Source: Mycolicibacterium frederiksbergense
GTDB taxonomy: Bacteria > Actinomycetota > Actinomycetes > Mycobacteriales > Mycobacteriaceae
Length of the DNA: 64,000 nucleotides
Reading direction: 5' to 3'
Assembly (NCBI RefSeq): GCF_012223425.1
Contig: NZ_CP038799.1
Location: forward strand, 4,510,249-4,574,248
Position numbers and translations under genes: made by a program. The notes below the pieces were generated by a model, which saw only the letters and a program-made list of their open reading frames with translations, was not told the origin of the DNA and made no database searches. The first letter of the stretch is position 1; every line of letters begins with the position of its first letter. Below, one piece after another: positions 7,877 through 15,050 of the stretch.

Positions 7877-9361
7877 ATGGGCGATACGACGCTGGAGACC
7901 GGAGTGCTGGCCGGTGACGGTCGGATGCTGATCGGCGGTGAACTTCAGGGCACGGCGAGCGGCGCCGTGTTCGACGTGGTTCACCCGGCGAATGAGCAGG
8001 TGGTCGGTCAGGCCGTGGACGGAACGGTCGACGATATGGCCCGCGCGGTCGAAGCGGCCCGGCGTGCCTTCGATGGCACCGATTGGTCGCGCGATGTCGA
8101 ATTCCGCCATCACTGCCTGTCGCAGTTGCATGCCGCGCTGGAGAACAACACCGAACGTCTGCGCCGGATCTTGGTCACCGAGGTGGGGTGCCCGGTGACG
8201 GTGACCGGTTCGCAGATCGAGAGCCCCATCGAGGAGGTCAGGCATTGGGCAGCGTACGGTCGCGACTTCGACTACGTGGTACACACCGGACTGCATGACA
8301 CCCCGATGGGACCCGCACGCCGCCAATTGCACTACGAGCCAGTGGGGGTGGTCGGTGCCATCACGCCGTGGAATGTGCCGTTCTACCTGAACATCGCCGA
8401 GACGATGCCGGCGTTGATGGCCGGAAACACCGTCGTTCTCAAGCCGGCTCAACTCACACCGTGGTCGGGTACCGAGCTGGGACGCATCGTTGCCGAGGAG
8501 ACCGATATTCCTGCCGGGGTGTTCAATGTGGTGTCCTCGAACGCCAACGACGTCGGTGCCGCGTTGTCGGCCGACCCCTGCGTGGACATGATCACCTTCA
8601 CCGGATCGACCGCCACCGGGCGGGCAGTCCTGGCCGCCGGTGCACCCACGGTGAAGAAGACCTTGCTGGAACTCGGCGGCAAGTCCGCTCACGTTGTGCT
8701 CGAAGATGCCGATTTCACTTCGGCGCTGCCCATCGCCGCGATGATGGCGTGTGTGATGTCCGGGCAGTCGTGTGTGCTGCCCAGCCGGATACTGCTGCCG
8801 CGCAGCCGCTACGACGAGGGCCTGGAAATTCTGAAGGTCTCGATGGAGAACTTTCCTATCGGAGATCCCTGGACGCCGGGGATCATGCAGGGCCCCCAGA
8901 TCAGCGAGCAGCAACGGCAGAAGGTGCTCGAACTGATCAGAAGCGGGATCGAGTCAGGTGCGCGGCTGATCACCGGTGGGGGCATCCCGGAGAACCTGCC
9001 GGTGGGTTACTACACCGAGCCGACGTTGCTCGCCGATGTCGACCCCGATTCGCGAGTGGCCCAGGAAGAGATCTTCGGCCCGGTGCTGACCGTCACACCC
9101 TACGACACCGAGGACGAGGCGATCGAGATCGCCAACAACACGATCTACGGCCTGTCCGGTGAGGTGTCCAGCGCCGACGTGGACCGGGCATTGGCCGTCG
9201 CCAAGCGGATTCGCACCGGCAATGTGTCGATCAACGCCAAGAGTCACTTCGGCATCAACAGCCCGTTCGGCGGCACCGGGCAGTCTGGCCTCGGCTACCG
9301 CAACGGAGCCGAAGGCTACCGAGAGTACCTGTCGATCAAGACGATCGGACTCCCCGAATGA
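7877..9361 (+). CDS. NAD(P)-dependent aldehyde dehydrogenase
   Basis: 494 residues, normal for the superfamily. General base Glu265 in LELGGKS, catalytic Cys299 in GQSC, NAD-binding FTGSTATG near 235, and EEIFGPVL/SPFGGTGQSG near the C-terminus. RBS AAGGAG at 7862-7867 supports the ATG at 7877. Oxidises an aldehyde to the acid in the cytosol; substrate unknown. The F420-type LLM gene follows after 40 bases and is probably co-transcribed. It is not a methylmalonate-semialdehyde dehydrogenase by these motifs, so it does not replace the missing iolA. Confidence 0.88.
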   Translation: MGDTTLETGVLAGDGRMLIGGELQGTASGAVFDVVHPANEQVVGQAVDGTVDDMARAVEAARRAFDGTDWSRDVEFRHHCLSQLHAALENNTERLRRILVTEVGCPVTVTGSQIESPIEEVRHWAAYGRDFDYVVHTGLHDTPMGPARRQLHYEPVGVVGAITPWNVPFYLNIAETMPALMAGNTVVLKPAQLTPWSGTELGRIVAEETDIPAGVFNVVSSNANDVGAALSADPCVDMITFTGSTATGRAVLAAGAPTVKKTLLELGGKSAHVVLEDADFTSALPIAAMMACVMSGQSCVLPSRILLPRSRYDEGLEILKVSMENFPIGDPWTPGIMQGPQISEQQRQKVLELIRSGIESGARLITGGGIPENLPVGYYTEPTLLADVDPDSRVAQEEIFGPVLTVTPYDTEDEAIEIANNTIYGLSGEVSSADVDRALAVAKRIRTGNVSINAKSHFGINSPFGGTGQSGLGYRNGAEGYREYLSIKTIGLPE

Positions 9362-9401
9362 GCGTGCCGACCGCGAACCGCATAGCCGAGGTGAATGCCG
9401 C

Positions 9402-10322
9402 GTGAAGTTCGCCTTCGGGTTGCCGCACACGCTGCGGATCAAGGCGATGGTGCAGCCGTGGGAGGCGGGCGTCACCGGCGCGGACCAAACCCGGATGGTC
9501 AAGCTGGCCGACGACCTGGGCTATGACATGGTCGCCGTCCCAGAGCATTTCGTCATCCCGCGCGACCACGTGGAGGTGTCCGGGCCGCACTACTTCCACG
9601 CGGCGTCGGCGCAGGCCTATATCGCGGGAGCCACCGAGCGCATCGTGGTGAACTCATGCATCACCATCCTGCCGCTGCAGAATCCGATCGTCCTCGGCAA
9701 GGCCCTGGCCACCGCCGACTGGTTGAGCAGTGGCCGAATGATGATGTCGGTCGGAGTCGGGTGGCTGGAGGAGGAATTCCAGGCCGTCGGCGTTCCGTTC
9801 CGGGAACGGGGCCGGATCTGCGACGAGTATCTGGCCGCGATGATCGAGTTGTGGACGAGCGACACCCCGGAGTTCGAGGGCAAGTACGTCTCCTTTCGCG
9901 ATATCGCGTTCGAGCCCAAACCCGTTCGGCGGCCGCATATCCCGATATGGATCGGCGGCGATGTCGAGGCGTCGTTGAAGCGCGCAGCACGGTTCGGTTC
10001 GGGCTGGTGGCCCTTTCTGAGCGACCCCGACGACATTCCGGCCCGTCTCGACTACATCAAGTCGCAACCGACGTACGTCGACAAGCCCTTCGATGTGATG
10101 TTTCCGGTCAAGGTGCCGCCCATCAACGCGCGCCACGAAGCAATCGGCGATGCGGCGGACCGCCGGGTGATGAGCGCCGAGCAGATAGTCGACCGATTGG
10201 GCAGGTTGGCGGAACTGGGCGTCACGGTGAGCTCCGTGCCCCCGCAGGGAGTAGGCGATATCGAGGGCTACCTGGACTTCGCGCGCTGGGTGATCGAGGA
10301 GATCAAGCCACGGGTCGGTTGA
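9402..10322 (+). CDS. LLM-class F420-dependent oxidoreductase
   Basis: 306-residue TIM-barrel of the bacterial luciferase-like fold. N-terminus KFAFGLPHT, then DDLGYDMVAVPEHF, SSGRMMMSVGVGWLEEEF and PIWIGGD, the pattern of the TIGR03619-type F420-dependent mycobacterial group. Uses reduced coenzyme F420 or FMN to reduce an organic substrate. Start GTG 9402 (VKFAFG) rather than the long upstream extension, which has no family counterpart and overlaps the ALDH gene. Ten bases separate its stop from the convergent SDR gene. Confidence 0.87.
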   Translation: MKFAFGLPHTLRIKAMVQPWEAGVTGADQTRMVKLADDLGYDMVAVPEHFVIPRDHVEVSGPHYFHAASAQAYIAGATERIVVNSCITILPLQNPIVLGKALATADWLSSGRMMMSVGVGWLEEEFQAVGVPFRERGRICDEYLAAMIELWTSDTPEFEGKYVSFRDIAFEPKPVRRPHIPIWIGGDVEASLKRAARFGSGWWPFLSDPDDIPARLDYIKSQPTYVDKPFDVMFPVKVPPINARHEAIGDAADRRVMSAEQIVDRLGRLAELGVTVSSVPPQGVGDIEGYLDFARWVIEEIKPRVG

Positions 10323-10332
10323 GGAACGGTGC

Positions 10333-11073
10333 TCAGCCCTGGACCGTCGGCCGGATCGAGAGCTCACCGATCTCGACCTCCCAGGGCTGATCGATGACGT
10401 ACTCGATTGCCCGTGCGATCGCGTCCGGCTCGATCCCGGATGTGCCCATCGTGGCGCCGATTTCGGCGCGGATGCCGGGGTCGGTGATGGAATCGACGAA
10501 CTCGGTGCGCACCACACCCGGTGAGATCGCGGTGGTCTTCAGCGTCCCGTCGGTGGACTCCTGACGCAGGCCTTCCAACAGGGTGCGCACCGCGTTCTTG
10601 GTCGCCGCGTACACCGCCATGGTCGGCACGATCTTGATCCCCGCGGTCGAGACGATGGTGACGAAGTGGCCGCGCCCCTGGTCCTGGAAAACCGGTAGGG
10701 CGGCGTCGATACCGTGCAGCACCCCGCGCAGATTGACATCGATCATCGCGTCCCAATCTGCGCGGCGGCGCGCGGTCATCGGGGAGATCGGGCCGATCCC
10801 GGCACTGCTGACCAACACGTCCAGCCGTCCGTACTCGGATACCGCAGTCTCGACGAGCCGTTGCAGATCCTCGGCGCGGGTGACGTCGACCGTCACCACA
10901 CTGGCCCGGCCCCCGGCCGCTCGGATCTCTCCGGCCAGCGTGTCCAGGCGGTCGGCGCGGCGCGCACCGAGGACGACGGCGGCCCCGCGGCCCGCGAGCC
11001 GGCGCGCCGCGGCCGCCCCGATCCCGCTGCTGGCGCCCGTTATCGCCACCACCTTGTCGACGATCGAATCCAT
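10333..11073 (-). CDS. Short-chain dehydrogenase/reductase
   Basis: 246-residue classical SDR with TGASSGIG near residue 13, SSAGIG in place of NNAG near 91, catalytic Ser in IVSTAG and YAATK. The C-terminus (TEFVDSI...VIDQPWEVEIGELSIRPT) fits the YdfG/serine-3-dehydrogenase-like SDR subgroup. Start ATG 11073 with RBS GGAGG in the divergent leader. The adjacent TetR gene and two near-identical operators at 11094-11137 point to local repression. Substrate unknown. Confidence 0.88.
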   Translation of the reverse strand: MDSIVDKVVAITGASSGIGAAAARRLAGRGAAVVLGARRADRLDTLAGEIRAAGGRASVVTVDVTRAEDLQRLVETAVSEYGRLDVLVSSAGIGPISPMTARRRADWDAMIDVNLRGVLHGIDAALPVFQDQGRGHFVTIVSTAGIKIVPTMAVYAATKNAVRTLLEGLRQESTDGTLKTTAISPGVVRTEFVDSITDPGIRAEIGATMGTSGIEPDAIARAIEYVIDQPWEVEIGELSIRPTVQG

Positions 11074-11093
11074 CGTTAACCTCCTGAGTGATT

Positions 11094-11137
11094 ACGGACA
11101 AACTGTCCGTTTCCATATAAGCGGACAGTTTGTCCGT
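11094..11137. promoter_or_regulatory. Twin TetR operators in mirror orientation
   Basis: Site 1 is ACGGACA-AAC-TGTCCGT at 11094-11110; site 2 is GCGGACA-GTT-TGTCCGT at 11121-11137. Each is a 7-base-arm dyad (one mismatch at the outer base of site 2), and site 2 is the reverse complement of site 1, centres 27 bases apart. Together they fill the gap between the SDR and TetR genes, 21 bases from the SDR start and 23 bases from the TetR start. Confidence 0.75.
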
Positions 11138-11159
11138 TTTCAAGCTGAAGGGGTGGGTC

Positions 11160-11744
11160 ATGTCCGAGCGCACCGATGCGGCACGCAGTCGCGCCGCGAT
11201 CATCGAGGCCGCCCGGCAACTGATCACCGAGCCCGGAGAGCTCAAACTCAGCGCGGTCGCGCGGCGGGCCGGCGTCGGGCAGGCCACGCTTTACCGTCAC
11301 TTCGCCACCCGTGACGAGCTCGTGCGCGCGCTCTATGACGGAGAAATCGATGAACTCGTCGCCCTCGCCCACGCGCTGCTCGATGAGCACCCGCCGCGTG
11401 AGGCGCTCGAACTGTGGTTCACCCAGCTCGCGGCCTACGCGCGGGTCAAGTTCGGGGTGATGGCCGCGGTCGAGGCCTCGATGTGGCAGGACCTCGGGGC
11501 ACAGACGCTGGGCAAGCTGGGTGAGGCGCTCAACGCGTTGCTGGCTGCCGGTCGCGAGGCCGGCGTGCTGCGCGGTGATATCGACTCGCGCGATGTGATC
11601 CTGCTGTCCTGGTTCTTGGCCCACGTCGAGGATGACGAATGGGCCGAGCGCACCCCACGTCTGCTCGAGGTGTTGCTCGATGGCCTGGCGGCTCGCGGAT
11701 CCGTTGTCTCAGAACTCGCCATGAAGGGACTGACTCCCGCCTAG
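11160..11744 (+). CDS. TetR-family transcriptional regulator
   Basis: 194 residues. HTH at residues 5-52: SRAAIIEAARQLITEPGELKLSAV, then RRAGVGQATLYRHF, a classic TetR recognition helix. The C-terminal half resembles the SbtR-like TetR_C domain. ATG 11160 follows AAGGGG. It diverges from the SDR gene with two operators between, so it probably represses itself and the SDR. Its stop is followed immediately by the toxin-antitoxin debris at 11745. Confidence 0.87.
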   Translation: MSERTDAARSRAAIIEAARQLITEPGELKLSAVARRAGVGQATLYRHFATRDELVRALYDGEIDELVALAHALLDEHPPREALELWFTQLAAYARVKFGVMAAVEASMWQDLGAQTLGKLGEALNALLAAGREAGVLRGDIDSRDVILLSWFLAHVEDDEWAERTPRLLEVLLDGLAARGSVVSELAMKGLTPA

Positions 11745-11840
11745 GTTGCGACCGCCGACGACATCCCGGTGATTCGCGTCCCGGCAGGTACGGCACCGAT
11801 CGCCCCCGACATGGTGCGTCGCGCGCTTGACGAAGGCTGA
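11745..11840 (+). pseudogene. Truncated reading frame, possible antitoxin C-terminal remnant
   Basis: An open 32-codon tail (VATADDIPVIRVPAGTAPIA... ending ALDEG-stop) begins one base after the TetR stop with no start codon or ribosome-binding site. It ends 9 bases before the vapC-like sequence, the position expected for the 3' end of its antitoxin gene. The 5' part seems deleted. The antitoxin assignment rests on position; the protein family was not recognised. Confidence 0.4.
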
Positions 11841-11849
11841 CGCACCAGG

Positions 11850-12270
11850 AGTGCCATCCTGGTCGACGTGAACGCGCTGGTGGCGCTGGCGTGGGATTCC
11901 CATATCCACCACACAGTGATTCGGTCCTGGTTTCGCCGAGCGTGCGGCCGATGGATGGGCCACCTGCCCGGTCACCGAAAGTGGCTTCGTCCGAGTGTCC
12001 TCGAATCGAAGAGTCCTGTCCGCTCCGATCAGCGTGCCGCAAGCGCGTCAGGTCCTCGCTGCGTTGCGTGGTGTGGCTGGGCACCGCTTCGTCACAGGCG
12101 ACGTGTCCTTTGCAGACGCCGATATCCTACAGGTCGCGGGCTACCGCCAGATCACCGATGCTCACCTGCTGGTGTTGGCCCGCCGCCACGGTCTTGCCGT
12201 GCTGACGTTCGATTCAGGCTTGGCAGCCATGTCGGGCCGGAACGACGTCGAGCTTCTCGGCATGCTGTAG
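11850..12270 (+). pseudogene. VapC-like PIN-domain toxin, frameshifted
   Basis: Two frames together encode a full PIN RNase. The first reads ILVDVNALVALAWDSHIHH to SWF; after the TTT at 11931-11933 the frame changes, and dropping one T gives SWFAERAADGWATCPVTESGF, continuing through TDAHLLVLARRHG and LTFDSGLA to the stop at 12270. All PIN acidic positions (VDVN, TES, TDAH, FDS) are still present, so inactivation looks recent. The start is also damaged: no in-frame start codon precedes ILVD, and a start at GTG 11868 would lose the first catalytic Asp. VapC toxins cleave RNA; this copy should be dead. Confidence 0.8.
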
Positions 12271-12277
12271 CCGGACG

Positions 12278-12358
12278 TTCGGGGTGGCCGGTTTCCTGGT
12301 CGCCTGGTGGGCGTTGGCCGATGCCGCGACCAGCTACAAGAGTTTCCTGTTCGTGATT
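12278..12358 (+). pseudogene. 27-codon fragment of an NCS1 permease gene
   Basis: Reads FGVAGFLVAWWALADAATSY followed by KSFLFVI, the same residues as 4496-4576 of the permease gene. Only five bases differ over 81, and all five are synonymous. Homology stops abruptly on both sides. This is a relic of a second, functional-when-diverged permease gene (or of an orthologue) lying between the vapC wreck and the aldo/keto reductase. Confidence 0.8.
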
Positions 12359-12407
12359 CCCGTCCGCACCCTCCGCATCCGCTGACCTGCCCGGATAGCG
12401 AGTCTCA

Positions 12408-12431
12408 AAAATGGACTTGCAAGTCCATTTT
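12408..12431. promoter_or_regulatory. 24-base perfect palindromic operator upstream of the aldo/keto reductase
   Basis: Every base of 12408-12419 pairs with 12420-12431; the core is TGGACTTG/CAAGTCCA flanked by A and T runs. The form is that of a TetR/MarR-class operator. It is 54 bases before the ATG of the aldo/keto reductase. No regulator gene adjoins it; the sequence to the left is gene debris. Confidence 0.75.
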
Positions 12432-12484
12432 GGGTTCTGCACGCTGGCACTCGACGCTGAACCGGCATGCAAAGGGAGTGCGAA

Positions 12485-13579
12485 ATGACAATTGATCGGT
12501 ATCACCTCCTCGGACGGTCCGGGCTGCGTGTGAGCTCGCTGGCGCTTGGCACGATGAACTTCGGTACGAGTGGCTACCAGGCCGCCTACGGAAAGACGCT
12601 TGAGGAATCCAGGCCGATCCTTCGGCAGTATCTGGAAGCCGGAGGCAATTTCATCGACACCGCCGACTTCTACACCGAAGGAGAGAGCGAGACCATTTTG
12701 GGTGGGCTCCTCAACGAGTTCGGGGTGCGCGACAGCGTCGTGTTGACCACCAAGTTCACCAATGGAATGTTCCCCGGTGACCCCAATGGCGGTGGCAATG
12801 GCCGCAAGCACATGATCCGTGCTCTGGACGCGTCGCTGCGCAGGCTGCAGACCGATTATGTCGACCTCTATCTGCTGCACTCCTGGGACCGACTGACCCC
12901 GGTGGAGGAGGTCATGCAAACGTTCGACAGCCTGGTGCGGGCGGGCAAGATCCGGTACGCGGGGCTGTCGGACACCCCGGCCTGGTATGCGGCACAGGCG
13001 CAGACGTTCGCCGTCGCCAACAATCTCAGCCCGCTGATCAACATCCAGCTGCCGTACTCGCTGATCGAGCGCACCATCGAGACCGAACACGTCCCGATGG
13101 GCCAGCACCTCGGGCTCGGGGTCACCGCCTGGAGTCCGTTGGCGCAAGGTTTCCTCAGTGGCAAGTACCACGCCGAGGACAAGGGCGCAGTCGGCGGCGA
13201 CGGCCGGTTGACGGGTGCGGGTGCGTCGATGGATCTGCGCGACCGAGATTGGGAGCTGCTCAAGCCACTGGCCCGGGTCTCCGCCGAGTTGGGGGTGTCG
13301 ATGGCGCAGGTGGCGATCAACTGGGTGGCGACCCGACCCGGAGTTGCGGCGGCGATCGTGGGTGCGAGCAGCGCACAGCAGCTGGCGGCCACGATGGCTG
13401 CGCTGGACTTCGTCATACCCGGCGAACTACATGCGTTGTTGGACGCCGCCGGGGAGCCGACGCCGGAGTCGGTGTACAAGATGTTCACCCCGGGGTATCA
13501 GAATCTGATCGTCAGCCCGGGTGTGAAGGTCGGCGACAAGCCGGCGGGTTACCTTCCCGGCGTGCGCAATTGGGTGTGA
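12485..13579 (+). CDS. Aldo/keto reductase
   Basis: 364 residues. (beta/alpha)8 NADPH-dependent reductase with the AKR tetrad: Asp in FIDTADFYTEG, Lys in TTKFTNG, His in DLYLLHSWD, and Tyr in the FYTEG segment. The C-terminal NADP-binding RPGVAAAIVGAS loop is present. The RBS AAAGGGAG at 12472-12479 supports ATG 12485 rather than the upstream in-frame start. Likely reduces aldehydes or ketones. Probably controlled through the palindrome at 12408-12431 by a regulator not encoded next to it. Confidence 0.88.
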   Translation: MTIDRYHLLGRSGLRVSSLALGTMNFGTSGYQAAYGKTLEESRPILRQYLEAGGNFIDTADFYTEGESETILGGLLNEFGVRDSVVLTTKFTNGMFPGDPNGGGNGRKHMIRALDASLRRLQTDYVDLYLLHSWDRLTPVEEVMQTFDSLVRAGKIRYAGLSDTPAWYAAQAQTFAVANNLSPLINIQLPYSLIERTIETEHVPMGQHLGLGVTAWSPLAQGFLSGKYHAEDKGAVGGDGRLTGAGASMDLRDRDWELLKPLARVSAELGVSMAQVAINWVATRPGVAAAIVGASSAQQLAATMAALDFVIPGELHALLDAAGEPTPESVYKMFTPGYQNLIVSPGVKVGDKPAGYLPGVRNWV

Positions 13580-13730
13580 TCGCGACACATGATCCCGCGG
13601 GAGCGGACAGATCGGTCGTCGGCCGTCATTCAAGGAGCGGTTCGACAGCATCACGACGTAGTTCGGTGTAGGGCTGGACGTCGTGGTAGACGGTCTGGTG
13701 GCCACCGGCCGACACGTTAGGGTTACCGCC

Positions 13731-14210
13731 ATGCGCGTCTACATCGGTGCCGACCACGCCGGATTCGAGTTCAAGAAGACCATCATCGAGCACCTCAAGA
13801 GCAACGGCCACGAGCCGATCGACTGCGGTGCCTACACCTACGACGCCGAGGACGACTACCCGGCGTTCTGCATCGACGCCGCGGTCAAGACCGTCGCCGA
13901 TCCGGACAGCCTGGGCATCGTGCTCGGCGGATCCGGCAACGGCGAGCAGATCGCCGCGAACAAGGTGCCCGGCGCCCGATGTGCGCTGGCCTGGAGTGTG
14001 GAGACCGCACAGCTGGCCCGCCAGCACAACAAGGCGCAGCTGATGGGTCTCGGCGGTCGCATGCACACCGAGGAGGAGGCGCTCGCCATCGTCGACGCCT
14101 TCCTGTCCACCCCGTGGTCCGAGGCCGAACGCCACCAGCGCCGCATCGACATCCTGGCGGCCTACGAGGTCGACCACATCGCACCCCCGGTGCCCGGCGC
14201 GCCCGCCTAG
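13731..14210 (+). CDS. rpiB: Ribose-5-phosphate isomerase B
   Basis: 159 residues. Interconverts ribose 5-phosphate and ribulose 5-phosphate in the pentose phosphate pathway. N-terminus MRVYIGADHAGFE, phosphate/anion loop GGSGNGEQIAANK with Ser68 and Glu72 (Glu75 in the M. tuberculosis enzyme is the catalytic base), and the long C-terminus ending APPVPGAPA that is typical of the mycobacterial protein Rv2465c. ATG 13731 chosen by family length. Two bases separate the stop from the GTG of nei, matching the Rv2465c-Rv2464c pair. Confidence 0.94.
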   Translation: MRVYIGADHAGFEFKKTIIEHLKSNGHEPIDCGAYTYDAEDDYPAFCIDAAVKTVADPDSLGIVLGGSGNGEQIAANKVPGARCALAWSVETAQLARQHNKAQLMGLGGRMHTEEEALAIVDAFLSTPWSEAERHQRRIDILAAYEVDHIAPPVPGAPA

Positions 14211-14212
14211 AC

Positions 14213-15007
14213 GTGCCCGAAGGGCATACCCTGCACCGGCTCGCCCGGCTGCATCAGAAGAGGTTCGGTCGTAAGCCGGTCATCGTGACCAGCCCGCAAC
14301 AACGTTTCGCCGAGGGCGCGGACGCCGTGAGCGGTCGGGTGCTGCGCCGCGCCGATGCCTGGGGCAAGCATCTGTTCCACCACTACGACGGCGGCCACAT
14401 CGTGCACGTGCACCTCGGGCTCTACGGCACCTTCACCGAGGCGCCGCTGCCGCTCGACGAGCCCGTCGGGCAGGTCCGGATGCGGATGATCGGCACCGAG
14501 TACGGCACCGACCTGCGGGGGCCGACGGTGTGCGAGGTGATCGACGCCGGCGCCGTCGATGACGTGGTGGCACGGTTGGGCCCCGACCCGCTGCGCCCGG
14601 ATGCCGACCCGGCGCCGGCATGGAGGCGAATCGCCAAGTCCCGCAGGACCATCGGTGGGCTGCTGATGGATCAGAAGGTGATCGCCGGAGTCGGCAACGT
14701 GTACCGCAGTGAGTTGCTCTACCGCCACCACATCGACCCGTTCCGGCCCGGGACCGATATCTCCGCCGACGAGTTCGACGACATGTGGACCGATCTGGTG
14801 GCCCTGATGAAGGTCGGTGTGCGCCGCGGCAAGATCGTGGTGGTGCGCCCCGAGCACGACCGCGGCGCTCCGTCCTACCGGCCCGGCCGGCCGCGGACCT
14901 ACGTCTACCGCCGGGCCGGTGACGCCTGCCGGGTGTGCGGCACGACGGTGCGCACCGCAGAACTGGAGGCGCGCAACGTGTTCTGGTGTTCCACCTGCCA
15001 GACCTGA
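14213..15007 (+). CDS. nei: Fpg/Nei-family DNA glycosylase (Rv2464c homologue)
   Basis: 264-residue base-excision repair enzyme, bifunctional glycosylase/AP lyase. After removal of the initiator the protein starts PEGHTLHRLA, giving the catalytic Pro and Glu. The helix-two-turn-helix lies near VIAGVGNVYRSELL and the C-terminal zinc finger uses Cys239, 242, 259 and 262. PEGHT fits the Nei (oxidised pyrimidine) group rather than PELPE of Fpg. GTG start two bases after rpiB, so the two genes form an operon. Confidence 0.92.
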   Translation: MPEGHTLHRLARLHQKRFGRKPVIVTSPQQRFAEGADAVSGRVLRRADAWGKHLFHHYDGGHIVHVHLGLYGTFTEAPLPLDEPVGQVRMRMIGTEYGTDLRGPTVCEVIDAGAVDDVVARLGPDPLRPDADPAPAWRRIAKSRRTIGGLLMDQKVIAGVGNVYRSELLYRHHIDPFRPGTDISADEFDDMWTDLVALMKVGVRRGKIVVVRPEHDRGAPSYRPGRPRTYVYRRAGDACRVCGTTVRTAELEARNVFWCSTCQT

Positions 15008-15050
15008 CGCGACGGCACCGTCACCCAGACCACCAGGGAGAATCCCCGGA

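Noticed and set aside
13626..13700. Minus-strand tail reading HQTVYHDVQPYTELRRDAVEPLLE before rpiB
   Set aside because: It looks somewhat protein-like but the frame upstream is the rpiB shadow, no start codon or homologue is recognised, and it is only 24 codons.
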